NCBI GenBank assembly: GCA_003569365.1
Contig: BGOS01000006.1
Span: 62,001-126,000, forward strand
Source: Anaerolineaceae bacterium
Lineage (GTDB): Bacteria; Chloroflexota; Anaerolineae; Anaerolineales; UBA11657
Length of the DNA: 64,000 nucleotides
Direction of reading: 5' to 3'
Under the pieces are notes generated by a model. It was not told the DNA's origin. It saw nothing but the letters and a program-made list of their open reading frames with translations, and searched no databases. Shown piece by piece: positions 7,567 through 18,345 of the stretch; position 1 is the first letter of the stretch; each line of letters begins with the position of its first letter. The translations under genes and the position numbers were made by a program.

Positions 7567-8844
7567 TCAATTATTCCATTCCAGCTGGTAATCGCCAATG
7601 CGCACCATGTCTCCGTTCTTTGCACCCGCAGCCGTCAATGCGTCTTGCACGCCCAATGCGGTCAGAATGCGCTGGAAGCGCCGCACCGAGTCATGATGCT
7701 CCCAAAAAGTCATTTGCGCGGCGCGCTCAATGCGCGGACCCGCAAGGCACCACAAGCGTTCGCCTTCGCGCGTGATGGCAAATGCCGCCGGGTCTGGCTG
7801 CGGCCGATACACTGGCAGCACCTCGGTTTCGGCGGGCTCGGGCACACTGGCAAGCAATTTGTCCGCCGCAAAAAGCAGCTCGCGCGCGCCCGCCCCCGTG
7901 ACCGCTGAAACATCCATCAGCGCCACTTTCCGGCGTGCAAACTTGCGCCGCAAATCCGGCAGGCGCGCCGCCACATCCGGCAAATCAGTTTTATTAATCG
8001 CCACCACTTGCGGTTTATCGAGCAGCGCATCATCAAATAGTGCCAGCTCAGACATGATCTGGCTGTAATCCGCAAGCGGGTTTTCGGCCATGCCATCCAA
8101 TAGATGGATGAGCACGCGCGTGCGTTGAATGTGCCGCAAAAACTCAAAGCCCAAGCCAACTCCGGTGTGCGCGCCTTCAATCAAGCCCGGCACGTCCGCC
8201 AGCACCAGCGTGCGATACCCGTCAAGATCTGCAACCCCGAGATTGGGCACGAGCGTGGTGAACGGGTACGGCGCAATCTTGGGCCGCGCCGAACTTATCG
8301 CCGCAAGAAATGTGGACTTGCCCGCGTTTGGCACACCCACAATGCCAATGTCCGCAATCAAGCGCAGCTCAAGCTCAAGCTCGCACTCTTCACCGGGTAC
8401 GCCGTGGTCCGCAATGCGTGGCGCCTTGTTATGCACGCTGATGAAGTGCTTGTTGCCACGTCCACCGCGGCCGCCACGTGCCACGCACAAGCGCTGGCCA
8501 GGCTCCACCAAATCCCCCAGCAGTTTGCCATCCACCGTGCGCACCAAAGTTCCCACGGGCACCTTCACCTCGAGATCATTGGCACTGCGCCCGGTCTGAT
8601 TGCTTTTGGCGCCGGCATTGCCGGACTCTGCGGAGAAGCGGCGCTGACGCCGAAACATGAACAGCGTATTCAACGAGCGCACCGCAACCAGCCACACGGA
8701 CCCACCCTTGCCGCCGTCACCGCCGTCAGGGCCGCCACGCGGCATGTACTTCTCGCGCCGAAAATGCACCATGCCGTCACCACCTGCCCCCGATATTGCA
8801 GTGATTACGGCCTGATCAAAATAGCGCACATCTTCAGTTGGCAT
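7567..8844 (-). CDS. obgE: Obg-family GTPase
   Basis: A 425-residue ribosome-associated GTPase involved in large-subunit assembly and stress control. The glycine-rich Obg fold occupies about residues 1-158 (FRREKYMPRGGPDGGDGGKGG). The G domain follows with G1 GVPNAGKS, G3 DVPGLIEGA and G4 NKTDLPD. A C-terminal OCT domain (about 345-425) ends in IGDYQLEW, which marks the longer form seen in Gram-positive bacteria and Chloroflexota. ATG 8844 is the clear start. It converges on tRNA-Leu and diverges from rex. A GC-rich inverted repeat at 7538-7556 lies just past the stop but has no T run. Confidence 0.95.
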   Translation of the reverse strand: MPTEDVRYFDQAVITAISGAGGDGMVHFRREKYMPRGGPDGGDGGKGGSVWLVAVRSLNTLFMFRRQRRFSAESGNAGAKSNQTGRSANDLEVKVPVGTLVRTVDGKLLGDLVEPGQRLCVARGGRGGRGNKHFISVHNKAPRIADHGVPGEECELELELRLIADIGIVGVPNAGKSTFLAAISSARPKIAPYPFTTLVPNLGVADLDGYRTLVLADVPGLIEGAHTGVGLGFEFLRHIQRTRVLIHLLDGMAENPLADYSQIMSELALFDDALLDKPQVVAINKTDLPDVAARLPDLRRKFARRKVALMDVSAVTGAGARELLFAADKLLASVPEPAETEVLPVYRPQPDPAAFAITREGERLWCLAGPRIERAAQMTFWEHHDSVRRFQRILTALGVQDALTAAGAKNGDMVRIGDYQLEWNN

Positions 8845-9049
8845 GCGCAGCAGTATAGCATTTCGGTTTTAAAAGGGCTTTTGTATTCGGCTTGCGGCTT
8901 GCAGCACCCTAAACGATTGCATGCCGAAGGCCAGCGGCCCACCAGCTAAAGGCAGCGTGCCGGCCCTTGCCGATACCAACACATGCCGGGCACACCCGCC
9001 TTCAGCATGCACTCATGCATGACAGTCCGGTGGTCACACTTAACTCATA

Positions 9050-9077
9050 TTGTGACTGAACTTGTGTAAAATATAGC
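9050..9077 (+). promoter_or_regulatory. Probable rex promoter
   Basis: TTGTGA (9050-9055) and TATAGC (9072-9077) are separated by 16 bases, with ATG 9111 downstream. The -35 contains a Rex half-site TTGTGA, and TCACA at 9034-9038 faces it across 12 bases, so autoregulation is possible but not well supported. Confidence 0.45.
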
Positions 9078-9110
9078 TCTCTCCGACCCGTTCGGCGATT
9101 TGTTTACTCC

Positions 9111-9730
9111 ATGACCCCCATCAAAGCTCCCGACATCGTGGTCAGCCGCTTGCCGCTTTATCTGCGCGCTTTAACGCAATGGCCAATGAGGGGCAGAAAG
9201 TAACGTCATCCAAAGAGCTGGGCGAACGGCTGGGCATCAGCGCAGCGCAAATCCGCAAAGACCTATCGCACTTCGGCGAGTTTGGTAAGCAAGGCACGGG
9301 CTATCAAATTGCATTTCTGCGCACCAAGCTCGGGAAAATTCTGCGCGTGGACCGTGAGTGGGCTGTGGCACTCGTGGGAATGGGAGACATCGGGCATGCC
9401 GTCGTACGCTACCAGGGCTTCGCTGGCCGCGGTTTCCGCATTGCGCTGATCTTTGACAGTGACCCAACAAAAGTTGGCCAAGTTGCAGGCGACATGACGA
9501 TCATGGCAGTAGACCGGATGGCGAAGGAAGTGAAGGCGCGCGGTGTGCAGGTGGCGATGCTATGCGTTCCCGGCCAGCATGCCCAGTCGGTGACCAACAC
9601 GCTCGTGGACGCCGGCGTGCGTTCAATCTTGAATTATGCGCCGGTCAATCTCAGTGTTCCGGCCGCTGTGCGCGTGCAGTATATCGATCCGGTGATCGAG
9701 CTGCAGCGCATGTCCTACTTCCTGCACTAG
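9111..9730 (+). CDS. rex: Redox-sensing repressor Rex, frame broken near residue 23
   Basis: Rex binds operators of the type TTGTGA-N6-TCACAA and lets go when NADH is high. From ATG 9111 the protein reads TPIKAPDIVVSRLPLYLRALTQ, the normal Rex N-terminus. The frame then fails at 9177-9180, and the rest (ANEGQKVTSSKELGERLGISAAQIRKDL and onward) continues one frame over. A missing base in CAATGG, for example CAAATGG, restores it. The winged helix contains SAAQIRKDLSHFGEFGKQGTGY. The Rossmann domain has VGMGDIGHAV, and the C-terminus LQRMSYFLH closes the dimer. Without the shift an ATG at 9180 gives a protein lacking the first helix. Candidate targets are the sigma gene and the nuo promoter. Confidence 0.88.
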
Positions 9731-9757
9731 CGCTCAAGGCGGCTAGCGCCCGCAGCG

Positions 9758-10765
9758 CTACACGCGCGGCAGATTCGGGCGCAGCGTGTCGTACATTTCC
9801 AGCGCCCGCCCGGCGCCGATCACAACGCAGCCCTGAGGATTGTCCGCAACATAAGCCGGAACGCCAACCTCGCGCGTCATGAAGCGATCGATGCCGCGCA
9901 GCAGTGCGCCGCCGCCACACAACACCATGCCGCGGTCAATTGCGTCAGACGCCAGCTCCGGCGGCGTCTTCTCCAGCACGGAGGCGGCCACTTTCACCAG
10001 CTGCTCAAGCGGCTCCTGGATTGCTTCCAGAACTTCACTGGAGGTGATGGTGGCGGAACGTGGCAGGTTTGTAACCTGATCACGGCCCTGCACTTCCATT
10101 CCCAGTTCTTCATCCAGCGGCACGGCCGCACCAATGCGCATCTTAATTTCCTCGGCAGTCATTTCGCCAATGGCCACGCCATACTTGCGGCGCACATACG
10201 CCGCGATCGCCTGATCAAGTTTGTTGCCGCCCGAGCGCATTGAAAACGCCGCAATGATGCCGTTCAGGGAAACAATCGCAGCTTCTGTAATGCCCGCGCC
10301 GATGCACATGACCATGTTGCCCGCGGGCGTGCCAATCGGCATGCCAGCTCCAATTGCCGCTGCCAGCGGCTGGTGAATGAGATAGGCGGCGCGGCTGCCG
10401 GCTTGCAGCGCAGCTTCATGCACGGCGCGGCTCTCAACGCTGGTTACGCCCCACGGCACGCTCACCATCACGCGCGGCTTGATCAGGCGCAGCGGCCCGC
10501 ATACTTTCGAGATGAAGTAATGCAGCAGCCGCTCGGTCACCTCATAGTCTGCAATCACGCCGTCCTGAATGGGACGCATCACCTCAATCGTGTCTGGCAC
10601 ACGGCCGTACATTTCGCGCGCCTCTTGGCCAATCGCCACAATCTTTTGCTCGTCCACCTGGATTGCCACAACACACGGCTCATGCATCGCAATCTCGCCA
10701 TTGTCGAACACCAGAATATTGGCAGTGCCCAGATCAATTCCGAGGTCTTTGGAGAACCAAGCCAT
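9758..10765 (-). CDS. mreB: Rod-shape-determining actin homologue MreB
   Basis: A 335-residue bacterial actin that directs side-wall peptidoglycan synthesis. It begins [20 protein letters not shown] with the phosphate-1 motif DLGTAN. The second phosphate loop region is [15 protein letters not shown] and the adenosine motif is [16 protein letters not shown]. Length is the family norm. There is no mreC or mreD beside it; the upstream neighbour on the same strand is atpC, separated by 128 bases and a stem-loop. It fits with the PBP and L,D-transpeptidase genes of the window in indicating a rod or filament with a peptidoglycan wall. Confidence 0.95.
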   Translation of the reverse strand: MAWFSKDLGIDLGTANILVFDNGEIAMHEPCVVAIQVDEQKIVAIGQEAREMYGRVPDTIEVMRPIQDGVIADYEVTERLLHYFISKVCGPLRLIKPRVMVSVPWGVTSVESRAVHEAALQAGSRAAYLIHQPLAAAIGAGMPIGTPAGNMVMCIGAGITEAAIVSLNGIIAAFSMRSGGNKLDQAIAAYVRRKYGVAIGEMTAEEIKMRIGAAVPLDEELGMEVQGRDQVTNLPRSATITSSEVLEAIQEPLEQLVKVAASVLEKTPPELASDAIDRGMVLCGGGALLRGIDRFMTREVGVPAYVADNPQGCVVIGAGRALEMYDTLRPNLPRV

Positions 10766-10822
10766 GGCTACTGCTCTGCCACGCCGGCAGGCAAGTGGCT
10801 GGCGGGCAGCATAAACAAAGTC

Positions 10823-10845
10823 GGCCGGTCACTCAGCAACCGGCC
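10823..10845 (-). terminator. Candidate terminator after atpC
   Basis: Inverted repeat GGCCGGT (10823-10829) and ACCGGCC (10839-10845). Read on the minus strand, the stem is followed by GACTTTGTTT, a weak T tract. It would end the atpAGDC transcript before mreB. Confidence 0.5.
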
Positions 10846-10893
10846 AACAAAATATGCACACACGCTTTGCATTGCAAACAACATTCTAAGTCG

Positions 10894-11346
10894 TTAGCCG
10901 GTTCCCTCAAGGCTTCTCACGCCCAGTGCGCCACGCCGCTGGCGCCCCACCCGCAGGCGCACACCAGCGCGGCGCAGCGACTCCAATACATCCAGCCGTG
11001 CGTCTGCAGTTGACTCAGCCATGCGCCAATTCGTTTCCAAAAACTTTTCCGCACGCTTTCGGGCCTCATCCGCGCGGACGAGGTCAATCTCATCCGAGTG
11101 CTCAGCCGTGTCTGCCAGCACCAAAACCCTGTCCGGGCGCACATCCAATACACCTCCGCTCACCGCAAAAACTTCCTCTGCCTTTCCGATGCGCACGAGC
11201 AGTTCACTGACCTTCAACCCCGTCAACAGTTGCGAATGGTTGGGCAATATTCCGAGACGACCGTCCAAGCCATCAACAACCACCATGTCCACCTTGGCGG
11301 AGTACACCAGGCGTTCCTGGGTTACGATCTCAAACAAAACGGGCAT
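10894..11346 (-). CDS. atpC: F-type ATP synthase epsilon subunit
   Basis: A 150-residue central-stalk subunit. The N-terminal beta-sandwich contains VTQERLVYSAKVDMVVVDGLDGRLGILPNH and the Gly-Gly-Val turn SGGVLDV. The C-terminal helical hairpin carries the DEARKRAEKFLE segment and ends in a basic RRAGVRLRVGRQRR tail. It modulates ATP hydrolysis by contacts with beta and gamma. It starts 9 bases after the atpD stop, so it is the last gene of the atpAGDC set. Confidence 0.93.
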   Translation of the reverse strand: MPVLFEIVTQERLVYSAKVDMVVVDGLDGRLGILPNHSQLLTGLKVSELLVRIGKAEEVFAVSGGVLDVRPDRVLVLADTAEHSDEIDLVRADEARKRAEKFLETNWRMAESTADARLDVLESLRRAGVRLRVGRQRRGALGVRSLEGTG

Positions 11347-11355
11347 GGAACTAAA

Positions 11356-12786
<1,431 letters not shown>

Positions 12787-12806
12787 TCAAAATTTACCCG
12801 CGCCGG

Positions 12807-13694
12807 CTAAGCCGCCGCTTTGCTCAAAGCTTCAACCCCGCCGGCAATGTCCAGCAGGTCACTGGTGATTGCAAGCTGGCGGGCTTTGTTGTAGGCCAGC
12901 TGCTGGCTGGCAGAAATTTCCATCGCGTTATCGGTTGCGTTGCGCATCGCCACCATGCGCGCACTGTGCTCACTGGCCTGGGCTTCGAGAGTCGCCTGAA
13001 AAACCTGCACCATCACAAACCGCGGCAGGATCTCATTCAGCAGTTCAGCAGCCGATGGCTCAAAAATATATTCCTGCTTTGCACCGCTGCGCTCTGCGGA
13101 ATTTTCGGCAGGCTTGTCCAGTGTCATCGGCAGCAAGCGGGATATTGCCGGATGCAGCTTCATTGTATTTATGAAATCGGTGGACGCCACATAAACTGCA
13201 TCCACTGTGCCCGCCAAAAAGTCGTTCAAGAGCGTGCGCGCAACCGGCGAGATCTCGGCAAACGTTGGCGAACGCCGGAAACTACTGAACTCCGAGACTA
13301 TGTTGGCACCGGCACGCGCCATCAACTCACGCCCTTTGTTGCCCACTGTGATCCAGCGCACCGGCACGGTCTGCTCCCGCCAGAATTTTGTTGCTGCGCG
13401 CACCATGTTCAAGTTGTATGCACCAGCAAGCCCGCGATCACTGGTGATCAGCAAAATGCCGATGTTGGCAACCGGCCGCTCTTCCAGCAACGGATGCAAT
13501 GCGCGCACATCTCCGGGCTGATTGGCCAGGCTTTCCAAAATCGCGGCTGCCCGATCCGAGTACGCCCGCGCACCCAGCACCGCCACCTGCGCCTGGCGCA
13601 CCTTGGACGCACTAACAGCCTCAAGCGCCCGCGTCACTTGGGTAATGTTGCGCACGCTCCGCATGCGCAACCGCATCTCACGAGCGCCAGCCAT
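12807..13694 (-). CDS. atpG: F-type ATP synthase gamma subunit
   Basis: A 295-residue rotor stalk. It opens with AGAREMRLRMRSVRNITQVTRALEAVSASKVRQAQ, the helix that sits in the alpha-beta hexamer, has TSDRGLAGAYNLN in the middle and ends ATDNAMEISASQQLAYNKARQLAIT, the C-terminal partner helix. The conserved motif is slightly divergent (ITQVTRALEAVSA instead of ITKAMEMVSA). It starts 3 bases after the atpA stop. Confidence 0.95.
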   Translation of the reverse strand: MAGAREMRLRMRSVRNITQVTRALEAVSASKVRQAQVAVLGARAYSDRAAAILESLANQPGDVRALHPLLEERPVANIGILLITSDRGLAGAYNLNMVRAATKFWREQTVPVRWITVGNKGRELMARAGANIVSEFSSFRRSPTFAEISPVARTLLNDFLAGTVDAVYVASTDFINTMKLHPAISRLLPMTLDKPAENSAERSGAKQEYIFEPSAAELLNEILPRFVMVQVFQATLEAQASEHSARMVAMRNATDNAMEISASQQLAYNKARQLAITSDLLDIAGGVEALSKAAA

Positions 13695-13697
13695 CGC

Positions 13698-15353
13698 CTA
13701 ATTCCAGGAAGCGTTGAATGTTTCTGTGGCGCTAAGAATTTCAGCCCGCACCGCATCAGTAATTTGCTTTTCATTTGCAATACTACTTGGGATTTGCGGG
13801 AAAGAGGCAGCCATGTATTTTATGTAAGCCTCCTGCCATTCCTTGATGCGCGCCACAGGAATTTTATCGATCAAGCCGTTCACACCCGCAAAGATCACCA
13901 TCACCTGCGCCGCCAATGCCATCGGGCGGTACTGGTCCTGCTTCAAAATTTCCTGCAGGCGCTTGCCGCGCTCCAACTGCATCTGGGTCGCTTTGTCCAA
14001 GTCTGAGCCAAACTGCGCAAACGCAGCCAGATCGCGGTACGCAGCCATATCCAATCGCAACCGGCCGGCCACCTGTCGCATGGCTTTTGTCTGGGCATCG
14101 CCACCCACCCGCGAAACTGAAATACCCACGTTCACCGCCGGGCGAATGCCCGCGTAGAACAAGTCACCCTCAAGGTAAATCTGGCCATCGGTGATCGAGA
14201 TCACGTTGGTTGGAATGTAAGCGGAAACATCGCCCAGCAGCGTTTCAATGATTGGCAGCGCGGTTAAAGATCCACCCGAATCCGGAAGCTTGCGCAAGGT
14301 TAGGGTGGCTGCGTTTGACATTGTCTTTATAGCTTGCTCGCCTTCGTGCCGGGAAATTGGGCCGGCATATACCTTGCCGTCGACGCCACTTAGCACACTT
14401 GCATCAGAACTGGCAGGTACGATCACATAGTTGTCTGCCAATTGTGCAGAGCGCTCAAGCAGCCGCGAGTGCAGGTAGAACACATCTCCGGGATAAGCTT
14501 CACGCCCCGGCGGACGCCGCAACAACAAAGACACCTGCCTGTAAGCGTAAGCGTGTTTCGACAGGTCATCGTAAACAACCAGCGCGTCCTTGCCGGCTTC
14601 CATGAACTCCTCACCCATGGCACAGCCCGAGTAAGGTGCAAGATACTGCAAGCCAGCCGATTCATCAGCGGAGGCAACCACCACAATAGTGTGCTCCATT
14701 GCGCCGTACTCGGCCAGCAGAGCCACTGCGCGCGACACCGACGACTTCTTTTGGCCAATCGCCACGTAGATGCAAATGCAATCTTTGCCCTTCTGGTTGA
14801 TGATGGTGTCCATCGCGACCGCGGTCTTTCCGGTCTGCCGGTCACCGATGATCAGCTCGCGCTGCCCGCGGCCGATTGGGATCATGGCGTCGATGGGTTT
14901 CAAGCCGGTCAGCAGTGGAGTGTCCACGTCACGCCGGCGGATCACACCCGGGGCAATGCGTTCAATCGGGCGCATGCCAGTCGCCTGCACCGGGCCCTTG
15001 CCGTCAATTGGCTGGCCGGTGGCGTTCACAACCCTGCCAATCAATCCGGGGCCAACTGGCACTGACGCAATTTCGCCGGTGGCGCGCACCAGTGAACCTT
15101 CTTCGATCGCCTCGTAACTGCCCATCACGATCACACCGACATTCGATTTTTCGAGGCTGAAGACAATGCCGCGCACGCCGTTGGCAAACTCGACAAGCTC
15201 CGCATTTCCGACATTTGAAAGTCCGGAGACCCGGCAAATCCCGTCGCCGGCTTCAATTACCTGCCCGACATCCTGACTGTGGAAAGTCGGGGAGAACGAA
15301 TCAATTTTTTCGGTAAAGCCCGCTATCAGGCTTTGCACTTTTACATCTGCCAT
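13698..15353 (-). CDS. atpA: F-type ATP synthase alpha subunit
   Basis: A 551-residue non-catalytic nucleotide-binding subunit, about 40 residues longer than many. The Walker A loop is GDRQTGKT, with [14 protein letters not shown] after it and the arginine-finger region [21 protein letters not shown]. The N-terminus ([22 protein letters not shown]) is about 15 residues longer than usual. It is the first gene of the set: the region upstream (15354-15480) has no atpH, atpF, atpE or atpB, so the membrane part must be encoded elsewhere. Confidence 0.97.
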   Translation of the reverse strand: MADVKVQSLIAGFTEKIDSFSPTFHSQDVGQVIEAGDGICRVSGLSNVGNAELVEFANGVRGIVFSLEKSNVGVIVMGSYEAIEEGSLVRATGEIASVPVGPGLIGRVVNATGQPIDGKGPVQATGMRPIERIAPGVIRRRDVDTPLLTGLKPIDAMIPIGRGQRELIIGDRQTGKTAVAMDTIINQKGKDCICIYVAIGQKKSSVSRAVALLAEYGAMEHTIVVVASADESAGLQYLAPYSGCAMGEEFMEAGKDALVVYDDLSKHAYAYRQVSLLLRRPPGREAYPGDVFYLHSRLLERSAQLADNYVIVPASSDASVLSGVDGKVYAGPISRHEGEQAIKTMSNAATLTLRKLPDSGGSLTALPIIETLLGDVSAYIPTNVISITDGQIYLEGDLFYAGIRPAVNVGISVSRVGGDAQTKAMRQVAGRLRLDMAAYRDLAAFAQFGSDLDKATQMQLERGKRLQEILKQDQYRPMALAAQVMVIFAGVNGLIDKIPVARIKEWQEAYIKYMAASFPQIPSSIANEKQITDAVRAEILSATETFNASWN

Positions 15354-15480
15354 TGCATCTCCAACTGTGAAACTGGTTTATTTCGGGGACGGATACTGTC
15401 TGCGCCACAATAATAACTGAAGACACTTGTCTTGTCTAGCAAGCCAACTCCGGCGCGACCGGAGCATTGGCCCGCTCCAT

Positions 15481-15516
15481 AAAAAAAGCGGGCCGGTACC
15501 TCAAATACCGGCCCGC
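15481..15516 (-). terminator. Strong terminator after the sigma factor gene
   Basis: An 11-bp perfect stem (15488-15498 with 15506-15516), 7-base loop, and seven A on the plus strand at 15481-15487, which is a T run on the minus strand. It lies 34 bases after the sigma gene stop and isolates atpA from it. Confidence 0.9.
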
Positions 15517-15549
15517 CTGCCAATCTGCGCCTGTGTCAGTGCTGCAACG

Positions 15550-16482
15550 TTAGTTGGACATGTACTCGCGCAAACCGTTTGCGTGGCGCGACTGTCGAAT
15601 TTTTTCCATGGCGCGGTTTGCAACCTGGCGCATGCCTTCGCGCGAAAGGCCAAACTTGCGGGCCAAGTCGCTGAGCGGATGAATTTCACCGTCAAGAAAA
15701 CCAAAGCGCATGCGCAGGATGGAGGCTTCCCAGGGCGAGAGCATATCCAACGCTGACGCAATATCTTCTTTCAACAAGTCGCCGCCCACCTGATCTTCCG
15801 GGCGCATAACTTTGTCATCCGGAAGCAGCTCCTGCAGCTCAGTGTCGGCTTCGCCCTTAGAGCCAACGATCTGCTCCAGCGAGTGCACCTGCACAACGGA
15901 CTCGGAAATGTCGCGCACCTGCGCAACCGTCCACTCCAGCTGCTTAGCGACCTCGGCCTCGGTGGCATCGCGACCGAGCTGTTGCGCCAGCACCATCTCT
16001 GTGCGGCGCAGCTGCATGGCTTTGTGTCCAAGATTAACAGGGAGACGAATGGTGCGGCCGGTGTTTGCTACGGCCCGCCCAATAGACTGACGAATCCACC
16101 ACACGGCATAAGTTGAAAAGCGCGTGCCTTGCTTGGGGTCATAGCGGTCAACAGCTTTGATAAGGCCAAGCTGGCCTTCCTGCATCAGGTCTTCATGCGT
16201 AAGCCCGGTATCGAAATAGCGCCGCGCCACCTTGCCCACCAGGCCTTGATTGCGTGCAATCAACTCAGTGCGCGCATACTCTGCCAACAGCACATCTTTC
16301 TCAAGGCGCGCAATAACCGCCGCGGACTTGCGCCCTTTCGCCAGTTTCTCACTAGCCGCCTTTCCCGTCGACACCAATCCCGCCAGCCGGATCTCATCCG
16401 CATGGCTAAGTAAATTGCTCGGGGTTTCTGCCGGGACAACCGGAAGTATTTCGTAAACCTTCGGATCTTGTGTATAGAACAT
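15550..16482 (-). CDS. RNA polymerase sigma-70 factor (SigA-like, short)
   Basis: A 310-residue sigma factor with regions 2, 3 and 4 but no long region 1.1. Region 2 is textbook: ELIARNQGLVGKVARRYFDTGLTHEDLMQEGQLGLIKAVDRYDPKQGTRFSTYAVWWIRQSIGRAVANTGRTIRLP. The region 4.2 helix-turn-helix is SDLARKFGLSREGMRQVANRAMEKIR. The core-binding and -10-recognising residues suggest a group 1 or group 2 factor reading ordinary TTGACA/TATAAT promoters. The size suggests an alternative, primary-like factor, but it could be the main one. A Rex-type palindrome lies 81 bases upstream of the start, hinting at redox-dependent expression. Confidence 0.9.
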   Translation of the reverse strand: MFYTQDPKVYEILPVVPAETPSNLLSHADEIRLAGLVSTGKAASEKLAKGRKSAAVIARLEKDVLLAEYARTELIARNQGLVGKVARRYFDTGLTHEDLMQEGQLGLIKAVDRYDPKQGTRFSTYAVWWIRQSIGRAVANTGRTIRLPVNLGHKAMQLRRTEMVLAQQLGRDATEAEVAKQLEWTVAQVRDISESVVQVHSLEQIVGSKGEADTELQELLPDDKVMRPEDQVGGDLLKEDIASALDMLSPWEASILRMRFGFLDGEIHPLSDLARKFGLSREGMRQVANRAMEKIRQSRHANGLREYMSN

Positions 16483-16886
16483 TAATTTTCTCCCTGTCGA
16501 ACAAACTTATAGTGACGAATGGACGCAGTATAAAATTCAAGTGTTAGAAACACATTGGAATACTGTGACGACTTTCACAATGATACCGTAAGGTCTGAAC
16601 AATGTGCAAACAAACCTTATACAAGATTTGCGCCTGTAAAACAGTCTTTTTATATGATTTAGAAAAATGCAAAAGGCGTGCCGGACATTTTGGTGCGATT
16701 CAGCAAGACGACGAAATACCAATCCCTCCGCCCGCAAGCAACTTGCCAAACGCGAGCAACTACCGCGTGTTCACTGTCTGAGTTCTGGTGTCAGTGCAAG
16801 CGCAGCTCTCTGGGTGGTGCGAATAAGACCGGCCGTGATTTTTCTGCAGGCTGAGCAAAAGCGGTGCGCCAGTCGGCGCGTAAGAC
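16483..16886. other. 404-base intergenic region upstream of the sigma gene
   Basis: No convincing gene. The part next to the sigma gene (16483-16680) is clearly AT-richer than the rest of the window and holds a TATACT-like -10 on the minus strand, a small inverted repeat (GTGTT 16541-16545 with AACAC 16549-16553) and the Rex-type site at 16563-16580. The part from about 16680 to the proC stop is GC-normal, and I see no RNA gene or conserved reading frame in it. Confidence 0.7.
16563..16580. promoter_or_regulatory. Rex/CRP-type palindrome upstream of the sigma gene
   Basis: CTGTGACGACTTTCACAA matches the Rex operator TTGTGA-N6-TCACAA at 11 of 12 defined bases. The inner TGTGA-N6-TCACA also equals the CRP/FNR-family consensus. 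It lies 81 bases before the sigma factor start. Rex is encoded 7 kb away in this window, so it is the first candidate. Confidence 0.6.
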
Positions 16887-17759
16887 TTACGGGTCGGGAG
16901 AAACATCTCCGGGCACACCAGTTGGGTTGGCGCGTTTGCGGCCGCTGCCCAATTCGGTAGAGCGCTGGTACGCCGCCCAAACCGCGCGCGACACTGCGGT
17001 CCGAAAACCAGCTTTGTCCAGATAGTAAAGCGCCTCGGCGGATGTTCCGCCCGGTGAGGTGACTTCATTGCGCAGCCGCGCCAAATGATGCGGCGAGCTG
17101 AGCACATACTCAGCCGAGCCCTTCACCGTCTGCACAACTAACTTCTCCGCAATCTGGCGCGAGAAGCCCATGTGCACGCCCGCATCGATCAGCGCCTCCA
17201 TAAAGTAGAAGACGTACGCCGGCCCGGTGCCCGAGAGCGCCGTTGCCATATCAAGATAATCCTCATCATCCACAAACACAGTCTGGCCAAGCGCGCCCAG
17301 CAATAACTCCGTCTGGCCGCGTTGCGCAGCGGTCACAGCCGGCAGCGCCGTCCACACCGTGATGCCCTGGCCAATCTGCGCCGGCGTATTGGGCATCGAG
17401 CGCACCACCGCGCCATGCCCCAGGCCCGCGGCAATGCCGGCCAATCTGGCCCCGGCAATGATTGACACCACCAAAGCGTTCGCATCAAGCTGGCCCGTCA
17501 GCTCCTGCTGCACCTGCTGCAACACCTGCGGCTTAACGGACAGCACCACAATATTTGCGCCCTTTATTGCGGCACAATTGTCGGTGGTGGCATTCACCTT
17601 GAAGCGCGCACGCACATCCGCGCAGCGTTCGGCATGTGTGTCGGCTGCCGTGATGTCGGCTGCTGCTACCAAGCGTTGCTCCAAGAGGCCGCTAATCATC
17701 GCGCCGCCCATCGCGCCGGACCCAATAAATGCCACCTTGGTTTTTTCCAGCATCAGCAT
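16887..17759 (-). CDS. proC: Pyrroline-5-carboxylate reductase
   Basis: A 290-residue enzyme for the last step of proline synthesis, reducing pyrroline-5-carboxylate with NAD(P)H. The N-terminal Rossmann loop is VAFIGSGAMGGAMISGL. The C-terminal domain has ALSGTGPAYVFYFMEALIDAGVHMG and the signature EVTSPGGTSAEAL. The C-terminus is extended by a basic and proline tail after AVWAAYQRSTELG. I place the start at ATG 17759 (or ATG 17753), because a ribosome site AAGAGG lies just upstream; the open frame runs further back but overlaps ruvA and does not resemble ProC. Seven bases separate it from the ruvA stop, so it ends the yebC-ruvC-ruvA-proC transcript. Confidence 0.93.
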   Translation of the reverse strand: MLMLEKTKVAFIGSGAMGGAMISGLLEQRLVAAADITAADTHAERCADVRARFKVNATTDNCAAIKGANIVVLSVKPQVLQQVQQELTGQLDANALVVSIIAGARLAGIAAGLGHGAVVRSMPNTPAQIGQGITVWTALPAVTAAQRGQTELLLGALGQTVFVDDEDYLDMATALSGTGPAYVFYFMEALIDAGVHMGFSRQIAEKLVVQTVKGSAEYVLSSPHHLARLRNEVTSPGGTSAEALYYLDKAGFRTAVSRAVWAAYQRSTELGSGRKRANPTGVPGDVSPDP

Positions 17760-17766
17760 GATCCTC

Positions 17767-18345
17767 TTATGACGCGAATCTTTGCAGCGCCAGGCGCAGG
17801 CGCTCTTCAATTTCTGGCGGCGCATCCTTGGGCAGCGATTGCACCGCACCGTGCGCCTCCGCAAGGCTGTACCCAAGCGAGGTCAGGACCGCCAGCAGCT
17901 CATCATCACGCTGATGGGTTGCAGCCGTGCCCACCCCGCGCGCCGGTGCACCGAGGCGATCCTTGAGGTGAAAAATGATTTTCTCCGCCGTCTTCTTGCC
18001 CACGCCGGATACGCGCCCCAGCAGCTCCGGCCGTGACTCCGCAACCGCGGTGCGCAGTGCCTCCGGCGACACCGCCGACAAGATGGCAAGCGCCACCTTC
18101 GGGCCAACGCCGCTTACACCCAGCAGCAGTTCAAACACCGCCCGGTCCTGTTCGTCCACAAATCCAAACAGCGTCAGCGCATCTTCGCGCACAATCAAAT
18201 GTGTATGCAGGCTGGCCGTGCGGTCAAGCACCAGGTTCTCCTGTACGTTGGCCGGCACGAACACTTTGTAGCCGACGCCGCCAACATCCAGCACCACATG
18301 CGAAGGGCCGAGCGCCAGCACCATGCCGGAGAGCGCTGCGATCAT
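17767..18345 (-). CDS. ruvA: Holliday junction DNA helicase subunit RuvA
   Basis: A 192-residue junction-binding protein that loads RuvB for branch migration. It has the OB-fold N-terminus (MIAALSGMVLALGPSHVVLDVGGVGYKV), two helix-hairpin-helix motifs (LLGVSGVGPKVALAIL and LGRVSGVGKKTAEKII) and the C-terminal domain that contacts RuvB. ATG 18345 overlaps the ruvC stop as ATGA and gives the exact family N-terminus; the longer open frame upstream lies in ruvC. No ruvB is in the window. Confidence 0.95.
   Translation of the reverse strand: MIAALSGMVLALGPSHVVLDVGGVGYKVFVPANVQENLVLDRTASLHTHLIVREDALTLFGFVDEQDRAVFELLLGVSGVGPKVALAILSAVSPEALRTAVAESRPELLGRVSGVGKKTAEKIIFHLKDRLGAPARGVGTAATHQRDDELLAVLTSLGYSLAEAHGAVQSLPKDAPPEIEERLRLALQRFAS

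Noticed and set aside
9034-9055. TCACA-N12-TGTGA considered as a Rex autoregulatory operator
   Set aside because: Half-sites are in the outward order with a 12-base spacer and do not match TTGTGA-N6-TCACAA. Left as a weak possibility in the promoter entry.
12966-14006. A 346-codon plus-strand frame across atpG and atpA
   Set aside because: Both atp genes on the other strand are certain, and the translation has no recognisable motif.
15354-15549. Searched for a short or broken atpH or atpF before atpA
   Set aside because: No frame resembles the delta or b subunit; the region holds the sigma terminator and non-coding sequence.
16537-16749. A 70-codon minus-strand frame in the sigma upstream region
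   Set aside because: It spans the AT-rich control region with the palindromes, has odd composition and no similarity that I can recognise.
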